Part shown: piece by piece, positions 34,530 to 42,384 of the stretch
Layout of the letters: every line of letters starts with the position of its first letter
Position numbering within the stretch: the stretch's first letter is position 1
Assembly (NCBI GenBank): GCA_035525055.1
Contig: DATLEZ010000133.1
Location: 1 to 64,000 of the forward strand
Direction of reading: 5' to 3'
From: DATEEG01 sp035525055
Lineage (GTDB): Bacteria > Actinomycetota > Acidimicrobiia > Spongiisociales > ZC4RG35
Length of the DNA stretch: 64,000 nt
The notes under the pieces: generated by a model
Databases searched by the model: none
What the model was told of the DNA's origin: nothing
What the model saw: the letters and a program-made list of their open reading frames with translations, nothing else
Program-made: the position numbers and the translations under genes

Positions 34530-35738
34530 TCATGCTTGAAAGGTTCGCCGACCGCCCGTCTTCAGCCATTCGATCAACGCCTCCGACCAGAGCCCGACGG
34601 CCCCAGCCTGTTCAACGGCTTCACGGACTCTCCGATCCGAGGTGATCACCACCAGGCCGGTTGAGTCTCGCTGGGCCATCTTGATCAACTCCTCGTCGGC
34701 CGACGCGACGAACGTCACGATTACATCGTCGGAGGAGAAGGACTCGCCGAGCTGACTCGAATCGAACACGGCGGTAACTCGCCTTTTGCCGGCGGAGGCA
34801 AGGATGAGACGGCGAGCGGCCTCGATGACGCGATTGCGAGTAGCGGGCACTGGCGGTGACTTGAGCAGATGGGCGGCATTCCATCCGTCGATGGCGATGT
34901 GGACCATGCCGGGAAGACCCAGCAGCCACTCGATCGCCCCGGCCCGATCGGGAGAGACCCCGGCCGGAAGGCCCGACAGCCGGTCCGGTTTCGCGGCGAG
35001 GGTGGGCTTGACGGCCTTGGCCGGCGCCACAACCAGCGCCCGGTTGATGTCGTCGAGGTGACGGGCCAGCGCCGTCGGCTTGTCGAGGGACCAAGCCGCG
35101 TCGACCTTGGAGGGTTTGGGAGACGCAGCCGACTTCCCCCGACCCGAACGTGTGACCGCCTCCAACTTCTGGCGCAGATCGGCGTTTTCGGCTATCAGTC
35201 GAGATGTTTCCTCGGCGGCCGCCTTGACCTGACTGGCCAGGGCTTCGCGGACCGACTTCAGCTTGGCCAGGGATCGACGATGGGTCACCGCCGCTACCGC
35301 CAGGCGTTCCTCGATCCCGCCGGCCGACTCCTGCTCTCGCCGCTTGGCCCGATCCAGTTTCTGTTCAAGCCTTCCGGTTCTGGCGACCGCTCTCCGCAAC
35401 TCGGTCTCCAACCGCTTGATCTCCGACCGCTCGACCGCCTCTCGGTGCCCCGTGACCAGGGCCTCGATCCTTGTCTCCCAGCCTTCGGGCCTGGCCAGGA
35501 ACAGGAAGGAGGCGGATTCCTGGGCTTCGTCCTCGGGTTCGGGAATCTCGGCCCTGGCCTCGGCCCGCAACCAATCGGAGCCGTCCAATTCCGCCAGCAG
35601 TCGCTTGATTAAAGGAGCCGGCAGCCGACCGGATCGACTGGCGATATCCCGAAGCTTGGCCGGAATGTCCTTATCGTCCATCCGTCGCAGCGCCCGCCGG
35701 GCGGCGGCCAGCGCCTCAGAGAGAACTTCCGGATCCAT
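34530..35738 (-). CDS. NYN-domain (PIN-like) RNase with coiled coil
   Basis: 402 aa from ATG 35738. The N-terminal ~90 residues are helical. A long coiled coil follows (about 110-215; heptads such as IKRLETELRRAVARTGRLEQ). The C-terminal ~150 residues form a NYN/YacP-like nuclease fold with acidic residues at HIAIDGWNAAH, AVFDSSQ, 'ASADEELIKMA' and VVITSDRRVREA. Such proteins cut or process RNA. No Shine-Dalgarno is visible; GTG 35753 is possible. It diverges from the ilvB attenuator promoter. Confidence 0.83.
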   Translation of the reverse strand: MDPEVLSEALAAARRALRRMDDKDIPAKLRDIASRSGRLPAPLIKRLLAELDGSDWLRAEARAEIPEPEDEAQESASFLFLARPEGWETRIEALVTGHREAVERSEIKRLETELRRAVARTGRLEQKLDRAKRREQESAGGIEERLAVAAVTHRRSLAKLKSVREALASQVKAAAEETSRLIAENADLRQKLEAVTRSGRGKSAASPKPSKVDAAWSLDKPTALARHLDDINRALVVAPAKAVKPTLAAKPDRLSGLPAGVSPDRAGAIEWLLGLPGMVHIAIDGWNAAHLLKSPPVPATRNRVIEAARRLILASAGKRRVTAVFDSSQLGESFSSDDVIVTFVASADEELIKMAQRDSTGLVVITSDRRVREAVEQAGAVGLWSEALIEWLKTGGRRTFQA

Positions 35739-35776
35739 CGGGGCCGGGATCACGATTGGTCTGGCTGAAATGACGT

Positions 35777-35807
35777 TTGCATGTGCCGTGTGCTTGGGAG
35801 ATATAAT
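35777..35807 (+). promoter_or_regulatory. ilvBNC promoter
   Basis: A perfect TATAAT at 35802-35807 in GATATAATGG, with a weak TTGCAT (35777-35782) 19 nt upstream. The predicted start of transcription (about 35813) is only a few bases before the leader-peptide ATG at 35817. Confidence 0.75.
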
Positions 35808-35816
35808 GGCGAGACG

Positions 35817-35861
35817 ATGGCAAAGACCGTCCAGACAGCAATCCTTCTGGTACTTCCGTAG
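35817..35861 (+). CDS. ilvB leader peptide (attenuator), 14 aa
   Basis: ATG at 35817 to TAG at 35859-35861 encodes MAKTVQTAILLVLP. Five of the last six residues before the Pro are branched-chain (Ile, Leu, Leu, Val, Leu), the sign of a transcription-attenuation leader that measures charged tRNAs for Ile, Leu and Val. Its stop codon overlaps the base of the following hairpin. It has almost no 5' leader, so it is probably translated as a leaderless or near-leaderless mRNA. Confidence 0.85.
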   Translation: MAKTVQTAILLVLP

Positions 35862-35890
35862 CGCACACGCCTCATACCCGGCGTGTGCGC
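35861..35890 (+). promoter_or_regulatory. attenuator hairpin 1 (pause/control stem)
   Basis: Perfect 11-bp stem GCGCACACGCC (35861-35871) / GGCGTGTGCGC (35880-35890) with an 8-nt loop, beginning at the last base of the leader stop codon. A ribosome stalled on the Ile/Leu/Val codons would block its left arm and free the right arm. The exact antiterminator pairing is not obvious to me. Confidence 0.75.
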
Positions 35891-35897
35891 CCTCACG

Positions 35898-35922
35898 ACC
35901 CTCCCACCCGGGAGGGTTTTTC
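35898..35922 (+). terminator. ilvB attenuator terminator
   Basis: ACCCTCCC (35898-35905) and GGGAGGGT (35910-35917) form an 8-bp GC-rich stem with a 4-nt loop, followed by TTTT to 35921. It lies 51 bp before the ilvB start and would stop transcription when branched-chain aminoacyl-tRNAs are plentiful. Confidence 0.88.
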
Positions 35923-35972
35923 TTACCCCGAACCGTGCAACCACGAAAACGCCACCGCAAGCGAGGAACACC

Positions 35973-37697
35973 ATGACCAAGATGACCGGAGCCCAAGCCC
36001 TCATCACCTCCCTCGAGTACGAAGGGGTAGACATTGTCTTTGGTGTACCGGGAGGGGCCATCCTCCCCGCTTACGACCCGCTGCTCGACTCACCGATTCG
36101 ACACATCCTGGCCCGCCATGAGCAAGGGGCGGGACATATGGCCGAGGGCTTCGCCTGGGCCACCGGAAGGGTCGGAGTCTGCATCGCCACGTCGGGTCCC
36201 GGTGCCACCAACCTGGTGACCCCCTTGGCCGATGCTCTCATGGACTCAGTTCCACTGGTTGCGATCACAGGGCAAGTCCCGACATCTTCGGTCGGCAACG
36301 ACGCCTTCCAGGAGGCCTACACGACGGGGATCACGATGCCCGCGACCAAGCACAACTATTTCGTGACCGATCCCAATGACATCGCCGACACGATCCACGA
36401 GGCCTTTCACATTGCCTCCACGGGTCGGCCTGGCCCGGTCCTGGTTGACCTTCCCAAGGACATCCTCAATCAGTCCTTGACCTGGAAGAACCCCAAGGCG
36501 CTCAACATGCCCGGTTACAAGCCGACCGTGGACGGACATCCGAGACGGATCAAGGAAGCCATCGAGTTGATCGCCCAATCCAAGCGGCCGGTGCTCTATA
36601 TCGGCGGGGGCGTCATCAAAGCCAACGGATCCAAAGAGTTGCGGAGGCTGGCCGAACTCACCGGGGCCCCGGTCAGCACCACCCTGATGGGCCGCGGTGC
36701 CTTCCCCGACTCACATCCTCTGGCGATGGGGATGCCCGGTATGCACGGCACTTACACCTCGATCACCGCCATTCAGAAGGCCGACCTTCTCATCTCGATC
36801 GGCGTGCGCTTCGATGATCGCGTCACCGGCAATCCGAAATTCTTCGCACCCCACGCCAAAGTGATCCACGTCGATGTCGATCCCGCCGAAATCGGAAAGG
36901 TGCGCGTGGCGGACGTGCCGATCGTCGGTGACGCTCGCCGGGTGATGGAGCAAATGATCGAAGCGTGGGGTGAGCGCGATGTCCCCGACCGCACCGCCTG
37001 GCTCGACACCATCCGCCGGTGGCAGCAGGAATATCCGCTTCGCTACGACCAGGACGCCGATGGACCGATCAAGCCGCAATTCGTGGTTGAAGAGTTGTAC
37101 CGGTTGACCGGCGGCGATGCCACCGTGGTCGCCGGCGTGGGCCAGCATCAGATGTGGACCAGCCAGTTCTGGAAGTTCGACAGGCCCCGTCGTTGGATCA
37201 ACTCGGGAGGGCTGGGAACGATGGGCTTCGCAGTTCCTGCCGCCATCGGGGCCAAAGCCGGCATGCCCGACGATCTGATTTTCGCCATCGATGGCGACGG
37301 CTGTTTCCAGATGACCTTCAACGAACTCGTCACTGCCGCAGTGGAGAAGATCCCGGTGAAGATCGCCGTCTTCAACAACGGCGTCCACGGCATGGTCACT
37401 CAGTGGCAGCGCCTCTTCTACGGCGGCCGCTTTTCGGGAACGATCCTGGGAGACGTCATCGACTACCCCAAGCTCGCCGAAGCGATGGGTTGCGCCGGCT
37501 TCCGGGCCGAGACCCCGGACGAGGTGGGCCCCACCCTGGAGAAGGCCCTGGCGATCGACGACCGGCCGGTCGTTGTCGAGATGGTGGTCGATCGCGAGGA
37601 GATGGTTTTCCCGATGGTCCCGGCCGGTGGCTCCAACGACGAAGTCATCCTGGGCCCATCGGAAAGAGTGATCAGCCCGGCGAGTGACCTGCCATGA
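35973..37697 (+). CDS. ilvB: acetolactate synthase, large (catalytic) subunit
   Basis: 574 aa from ATG 35973, with GCGAGGAA upstream. This TPP enzyme makes 2-acetolactate and 2-aceto-2-hydroxybutyrate, the first committed step to valine, leucine and isoleucine. The TPP glutamate lies in ARHEQGAGHMAEG, the FAD region in the middle domain, and the metal/TPP motif is GDGCFQMTFNEL near residue 440. It heads ilvB-ilvN-ilvC-leuA and is controlled by the attenuator just upstream. No frameshift or truncation. Confidence 0.96.
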   Translation: MTKMTGAQALITSLEYEGVDIVFGVPGGAILPAYDPLLDSPIRHILARHEQGAGHMAEGFAWATGRVGVCIATSGPGATNLVTPLADALMDSVPLVAITGQVPTSSVGNDAFQEAYTTGITMPATKHNYFVTDPNDIADTIHEAFHIASTGRPGPVLVDLPKDILNQSLTWKNPKALNMPGYKPTVDGHPRRIKEAIELIAQSKRPVLYIGGGVIKANGSKELRRLAELTGAPVSTTLMGRGAFPDSHPLAMGMPGMHGTYTSITAIQKADLLISIGVRFDDRVTGNPKFFAPHAKVIHVDVDPAEIGKVRVADVPIVGDARRVMEQMIEAWGERDVPDRTAWLDTIRRWQQEYPLRYDQDADGPIKPQFVVEELYRLTGGDATVVAGVGQHQMWTSQFWKFDRPRRWINSGGLGTMGFAVPAAIGAKAGMPDDLIFAIDGDGCFQMTFNELVTAAVEKIPVKIAVFNNGVHGMVTQWQRLFYGGRFSGTILGDVIDYPKLAEAMGCAGFRAETPDEVGPTLEKALAIDDRPVVVEMVVDREEMVFPMVPAGGSNDEVILGPSERVISPASDLP

Positions 37698-37717
37698 GTC
37701 GTCGCTTCGCTCCTCCC

Positions 37718-37753
37718 GTTATGCGTTATGCGTCGCACCACGCACCACCACCG
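37718..37753. repeat. TTATGCG / GCACCAC word array
   Basis: CGTTATGCGTTATGCG followed by CGCACCACGCACCACCACC fills the ilvB-ilvN gap. The words match those at 19377-19427. Confidence 0.6.
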
Positions 37754-37767
37754 CTCCGAAGGAGCGG
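37751..37767 (+). promoter_or_regulatory. hairpin enclosing the ilvN ribosome-binding site
   Basis: CCGCTCC-GAA-GGAGCGG forms a perfect 7-bp stem with a GAA loop. The AAGGAG Shine-Dalgarno (759-764) of ilvN is inside it, three bases from the ATG at 37771. Folded, it would hide the site until a ribosome or factor opens it. Confidence 0.6.
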
Positions 37768-37770
37768 TTC

Positions 37771-38274
37771 ATGAACCACACTCTTTCTGTCATCGTTGAG
37801 GACAAGCCGGGGGTTTTGGCGCGGGTTTCTTCGCTGCTGGCCCGCCGCGGCTTCAACATCCACTCGCTGGCAGTGGGACCCTCCCACGAAGAGGGCATGT
37901 CGCGAATGACCATCGTCGTCGACGCCCCCGAAGTCGAACAGGTGAAGAAGCAGCTGCACAAGCTCATCAACGTTGTGAAGATCTTCGAGTTCGACCCGGC
38001 ATTCTCGATCGAGCGCGAGATCATGCTCGTGCGCGTCGCCAGTGGCTCCGGCAAACGTGGAGAGATCCTCGAGATCGCTTCGATCTTCGATGCCATCGCG
38101 GTCGATGTCGGCGCCAACTCGATCAGTTTCCAGATCGCCGGCGATCCCCGTAAGGTCAACGACTTCCTCGAACTGGTGCGCCCTTTCGGGCTGGTCGAAT
38201 TAGTCAAGTCGGGACGGGTGGCATTGGCGCGAGAACCGAAAGGACGCCCGGCCAAGCTGCGGGCCGTCACCTGA
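37771..38274 (+). CDS. ilvN: acetolactate synthase, small (regulatory) subunit
   Basis: 167 aa. The N-terminal ACT domain (NHTLSVIVEDKPGVLARVSS through about residue 75) binds valine for feedback control of IlvB; the second ACT-like domain completes the standard IlvH/IlvN layout. Start ATG 37771 sits behind AAGGAG in a hairpin. It lies 73 nt after ilvB, with a word array between them. Confidence 0.96.
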   Translation: MNHTLSVIVEDKPGVLARVSSLLARRGFNIHSLAVGPSHEEGMSRMTIVVDAPEVEQVKKQLHKLINVVKIFEFDPAFSIEREIMLVRVASGSGKRGEILEIASIFDAIAVDVGANSISFQIAGDPRKVNDFLELVRPFGLVELVKSGRVALAREPKGRPAKLRAVT

Positions 38275-38295
38275 GTTATCGGAGGCATGAAGGCA

Positions 38296-39300
38296 ATGGC
38301 AACGATCTACTACGAAAAGGATGCCGACCCGGCATTGATCAAGGACCGCAAGGTCGCTGTGATCGGGTACGGCAGCCAGGGTCACGCCCACGCCCTCAAC
38401 ATGAAGGAGTCCGGAATCGACGTCGTGGTCGGACTGAAGGAGGGCTCAGCCTCCAAGGCGAAAGCCGAAGCGGAGGGACTTAAGGTCATGACGCCCGGCG
38501 AGGCGGCAAGATGGGCCAACGTCGTGATGTTGCTCGTGCCCGACCAGCACATGGGCGATCTCTATCAGAACGACATTGCCCCCAACCTCGACCGTGACGA
38601 TGCCCTTCTCTTTGCCCACGGGTTCAACATCCACTTCGAAGCGATCGAACCGCCGGGTGACGTCGACGTGCTGATGATCGCCCCCAAAGGACCTGGACAT
38701 CTGGTCAGGCGGACCTTCACCGAAGGCTCGGGAGTGCCGTGTCTTCTGGCTGTGCATCAGGACGCCACCGGAACGGCGAACGCTCTCGGCCTCTCCTACG
38801 CCTGGGCCATCGGGGGGACCCGGGCGGGAGTCCTGCTCACGACCTTCAAGGAAGAAACCGAGACCGACCTGTTCGGCGAACAGGTGATTCTCTGCGGCGG
38901 CCTGTCCCAGTTGGTCAAGAATGCCTATGAGACCCTGGTCGACGCCGGCTATCAGCCCGAGTCGGCCTACTTCGAGACACTCCACGAACTCAAGCTCATC
39001 GTCGATCTCATGTACGAGGGTGGCCTGTCGTGGATGCGCTATTCGATCTCGGATACAGCCGAGTACGGCGACTACACCCGCGGCTCGAGGATCGTCAACG
39101 AGGAGTCCAAGGCGGAGATGCGCAAGGTCCTCGACGAGATCCAGTCGGGAGCTTTTGCCAACGAGTGGCTGGCCCAGGCGCGTGAGGGAGCACCCTTCCT
39201 GCTCGAGCAGCGCGCAGCCAACCGCAACCACCCGATCGAAGTGGTGGGAGCCGAACTCCGCGAGCTGATGCCCTTCATGAAACCGAAGCACGCCCCATGA
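38296..39300 (+). CDS. ilvC: ketol-acid reductoisomerase
   Basis: 334 aa. It isomerises and reduces acetolactate with NADPH. The cofactor loop GYGSQGHAHA (24-33), the PKGPGH motif, the acidic metal site (ETETDLFGEQ) and HELKLIVDLMYEGG are all present; this is the short class I form. ATG 38296 is chosen over ATG 38287 because GGAGG ends only one base before the latter but ten before the former. It follows ilvN by 21 nt. Confidence 0.96.
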   Translation: MATIYYEKDADPALIKDRKVAVIGYGSQGHAHALNMKESGIDVVVGLKEGSASKAKAEAEGLKVMTPGEAARWANVVMLLVPDQHMGDLYQNDIAPNLDRDDALLFAHGFNIHFEAIEPPGDVDVLMIAPKGPGHLVRRTFTEGSGVPCLLAVHQDATGTANALGLSYAWAIGGTRAGVLLTTFKEETETDLFGEQVILCGGLSQLVKNAYETLVDAGYQPESAYFETLHELKLIVDLMYEGGLSWMRYSISDTAEYGDYTRGSRIVNEESKAEMRKVLDEIQSGAFANEWLAQAREGAPFLLEQRAANRNHPIEVVGAELRELMPFMKPKHAP

Positions 39301-39304
39301 GCAA

Positions 39305-39423
39305 AGCAGACGGAAGACGGAAGTGATCCTGTCTGCTGGCGGGCTACTGGCGCTTTGATGGCCGGGCGGCGATAAGCCGACTCGGCCTTCCGACTTCCGA
39401 CTTCCGACTTCCGACTTCCGACT
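39305..39423. repeat. CTTCCGA word palindrome between ilvC and leuA
   Basis: AGCAGACGGAAGACGGAAGT (39305-39324) faces five tandem CTTCCGA words (39388-39422). A local AGCAGAC/GTCTGCT stem (39305-39311 with 39330-39336) may act as an additional hairpin. The array ends 11 bases before the leuA start. The same words occur at 8738-8775. Confidence 0.75.
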
Positions 39424-39434
39424 GGAGCACCTTC

Positions 39435-40937
39435 ATGAATGACCGCATAACTATCTTCGATACCACTCTTCGGGACGGGGAACAGGCCCCGGGGATCGCC
39501 TTGACACCCGATGAGAAAGTCACGATCGCTCATCAGCTGGCCAAGCTGCGGGTAGACGTCCTGGAGGCAGGCTTCGCCGCCTCCTCCCCCGGCGACTTCG
39601 AGGCCGTCTCGCGTATCGCCGCCGGTGTCCGAGGGCCGGTAATCGCCTCGTTGGCCCGGGCCCATCCCGACGACATCGACAAGGCGCACGACGCGCTGAA
39701 GTCGGCTGATCGCTATCGAATCCACGTCTTCATGTCGACGTCGGCGATCCATATGGAGAAGATGCTCCGGCTCACTCCCGATGAGGTGCTGAAGGCATCG
39801 ATCGAAGGGGTGCGACGAGCCCGCGGCTACACCGACGACGTAGAGTTCTCACCCCAGGACGCCACCCGATCCGATCCTGACTTCATGATCGCCGTTTGCA
39901 GGGCGGCGGTGGAGGCGGGGGCTACCACTATCAACATCCCCGACACCGTTGGGTTCGCCACACCTATCGAATTCGCCGAACTCCTCAAGCGGGTCTTCAA
40001 GGAGGTGCGGGGGGACCGCGAGGACGTGATCATGTCCGTGCACTGTCACAACGACCTCGGCTTGGCGGTGGCCAACTCCCTCGCGTCTCTAGCGGCCGGA
40101 GCCCGTCAAATCGAAGGCGCGATCAACGGCATCGGTGAGCGGGCAGGCAATACCTCAATCGAGGAGGTGGTCATGGCGATCAAGACCCGCCAGGACGTAT
40201 ATGGGGTCGATCTCGGGGTCGACACCACCCAGCTGTATGACACCTCCCGCCTGGTGGCGCGTTTGACCGGCTATCCGGTCCAGTACAACAAGGCTGTCGT
40301 CGGTCGCAATGCGTTCGCCCACGAGTCCGGCATCCACCAGCACGGAGTGCTCAGGGACAAGGAGACCTACGAAATCATGGATGCGGCGGCCGTCGGCCAG
40401 CAAGCCGCCCAGATCGTCCTCGGCAAGCACTCGGGACGGGCCGGCTTCCTCGACGCCCTCGACAAGATGGGCATCACCCTCGAAGAGGACGCCTTCACCC
40501 GCGCCTTCGAGCGCTTCAAGCAACTGGCGGATCGCAAGATCCAGATCGGCGAGGACGAGGTAAGAGCGATCGTGGAAGACCAGACCGGGGAGTCCACGGA
40601 GAAGGTCAAGATGGTCAGCCTCCACGTTGCCGGAGGCAACGAGGTCACGCCGACTGCCACAGTGAAGGTGATCAAGGATGGCGTCGAACAGACGTACATT
40701 GGCCAGGGGGACGGCATGGTGCATGCCACCTTCGCCGCGCTGCGGCTTGCCTTCGAGACGGAGGCGAGGTTGATCGACTACCGGGTGGTACCGGTCACGT
40801 CGGGGGCAGATGCCATGGCGGAGGTCAACGTGGTAGTCAGGGTCGGCGATCGCACCTTTGCCGGACACTCGCTGAATACCGATGTCGTCGAGGGATCCGC
40901 CGAGGCGTTTGCGAACGCGTTGAATAAAGCCGGCTGA
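39435..40937 (+). CDS. leuA: 2-isopropylmalate synthase
   Basis: 500 aa. It condenses acetyl-CoA with 2-ketoisovalerate, the first step of the leucine branch. TTLRDGEQAPG (10-20), metal ligands His203 and His205 (VHCHNDLGLAVANSL) and Asn239 (GERAGN) mark the catalytic barrel; the last ~120 residues are the LeuA dimer regulatory domain. A homocitrate or citramalate synthase is possible in principle, but the length and the location after ilvBNC favour LeuA. Confidence 0.93.
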   Translation: MNDRITIFDTTLRDGEQAPGIALTPDEKVTIAHQLAKLRVDVLEAGFAASSPGDFEAVSRIAAGVRGPVIASLARAHPDDIDKAHDALKSADRYRIHVFMSTSAIHMEKMLRLTPDEVLKASIEGVRRARGYTDDVEFSPQDATRSDPDFMIAVCRAAVEAGATTINIPDTVGFATPIEFAELLKRVFKEVRGDREDVIMSVHCHNDLGLAVANSLASLAAGARQIEGAINGIGERAGNTSIEEVVMAIKTRQDVYGVDLGVDTTQLYDTSRLVARLTGYPVQYNKAVVGRNAFAHESGIHQHGVLRDKETYEIMDAAAVGQQAAQIVLGKHSGRAGFLDALDKMGITLEEDAFTRAFERFKQLADRKIQIGEDEVRAIVEDQTGESTEKVKMVSLHVAGGNEVTPTATVKVIKDGVEQTYIGQGDGMVHATFAALRLAFETEARLIDYRVVPVTSGADAMAEVNVVVRVGDRTFAGHSLNTDVVEGSAEAFANALNKAG

Positions 40938-40947
40938 TTGAGGAACG

Positions 40948-40995
40948 CGATCCGCTATCCGCTAGAACCCCGATTCTGGCGGATCGCGGATCGCG
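40948..40995. repeat. GCGATCCGC palindrome after leuA
   Basis: 16-nt arms at 40948-40963 and 40980-40995 pair with one mismatch. Each arm is a doubled word (GCGATCCG-CTATCCGC and GCGGATCG-CGGATCGC). It lies ten bases after the leuA stop and lacks a U-run, so it is not a classic terminator. Confidence 0.75.
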
Positions 40996-41076
40996 AACTC
41001 CCAAGTTTGCTTCGTATCCAGCCCAGAGCTGACAAGGTAATGTTCCTCGCCACCGTGCCCGCTCGCGAGCAGATCT

Positions 41077-42384
41077 ATTAGTACAGGCGCCGGCCTTCTA
41101 GCCGTTGCGATACTCGTTCTTCTTACGGCCTTCTTTGTCGCTGGTGAATTCGCCCTTGTAGCCGTCGATCGAAGTCGGGTGAAGAGGCTTGCCCAGGAAG
41201 GGGATCGGCGGGCGACCCAGGTCGACCGCAGCCTCCGCCAGCTCTCCTTCGAGTTGTCGGGAGCCCAACTCGGGATCACCGTCACCTCGCTGCTGACCGG
41301 TGCCATCGCCGAACCGGCTCTGGCGGACCTGTTCGATCCCATCCTCACTCGCATCGGCTGGACCGGTGTCACCGACAACCCGGCGGTGAAGGTCGGTCTA
41401 GCGCTCTTCGTTGCCAATGTCGCGTCGATGCTGATCGGCGAGCTGGTGCCCAAGAACTTCGCCATCGCCAAGCCCTACGCAACCGCGGTCCTGGTGGCGA
41501 TCCCGATGTCGTTCCTCAACAGGCTCCTGCGTCCGATCATCCTCTTCCTCAATCACTCGGCCAACTGGACTGTTCGCCGTTTTGGCATCGAGCCCCGCGA
41601 GGAACTAGCGGGAGTGCGGTCGCTCGAAGAGCTCGAACTCATGATCCGTTCGTCGGGGAAAGAGGGGGAACTTGACGACGCCGAGCTGTCACTTCTTACT
41701 CGGGCCATCTCGTTCACGGAGAAGGTCGCGGCAGACGTGATGGTGCCGCGGGTAGCGGTCGACTCCCTGTCACGCCACGACTCGGTCGCCGATCTACGCC
41801 GCCTGGCTCGCGAGACCGGCCACTCGCGTTTCCCGGTGACAGGCGAAGACTTCGACGAGGTCGTGGGCGTCGTCCATGTGAAGGACTCATTCAAAGTCCC
41901 CCCCGAGCGTCGCTCCATCACACCTGTCGGGCACATTGCCAAGCCTGCCCTGGCGATTCCAGACTCACGGCCCCTGGATCAGTTACTCATCGACATGCAA
42001 CGACAAAGCCGGGCTCTGGCGATAGTCGTCGACGAGTACGGAGGCACAGCCGGAATCATCACCATTGAGGACCTTCTCGAAGAGATCCTCGGCGAGATCG
42101 CAGACGAGCACGACCCGGTAGATGCCAATGGATCGGCTCTCCAATCCGGCAATCAACGAGAGGTTCCCGGTCAGATCAACCGCCACGACCTCGAGGAGGA
42201 ATTCGGACTGGAGCTCCCGGAAGGACACTTCGAAACGTTGGGCGGTTTCGTCATATCTCAGCTCGGCCGGTTCCCCCAGCCCGGTGACCGGGTCGCCTAC
42301 GAGGGTTGGATCTTCGAGGTCCTCGAGATGGATGGCCGCCGGATCGAACGGGTCAAGGTCACGATTCCTGAGGGGATGCCATGA
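41077..42384 (+). CDS. CorC/HlyC-family membrane protein with CBS domains (first copy; start uncertain)
   Basis: DUF21 transmembrane domain (about 1-190), a CBS pair (ADVMVPRVAVDSL... and RALAIVVDEYGGTAGIITIE) and a CorC_HlyC C-terminal domain. The first conventional start, GTG 41179, would delete the first transmembrane helix. The same frame upstream encodes STGAGLLAVAILVLLTAFFV and then AGEFALVAVDRSR, which aligns with the N-terminus of the next gene. An ATT at 41077 gives a normal-length protein; a +1 shift from ATG 41040 (RBS AAGGT) at TAT-TAG is an alternative. The family includes putative Mg2+/Co2+ efflux or hemolysin-like proteins. Coupled to the second copy by ATGA. Confidence 0.8.
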   Translation: MSTGAGLLAVAILVLLTAFFVAGEFALVAVDRSRVKRLAQEGDRRATQVDRSLRQLSFELSGAQLGITVTSLLTGAIAEPALADLFDPILTRIGWTGVTDNPAVKVGLALFVANVASMLIGELVPKNFAIAKPYATAVLVAIPMSFLNRLLRPIILFLNHSANWTVRRFGIEPREELAGVRSLEELELMIRSSGKEGELDDAELSLLTRAISFTEKVAADVMVPRVAVDSLSRHDSVADLRRLARETGHSRFPVTGEDFDEVVGVVHVKDSFKVPPERRSITPVGHIAKPALAIPDSRPLDQLLIDMQRQSRALAIVVDEYGGTAGIITIEDLLEEILGEIADEHDPVDANGSALQSGNQREVPGQINRHDLEEEFGLELPEGHFETLGGFVISQLGRFPQPGDRVAYEGWIFEVLEMDGRRIERVKVTIPEGMP

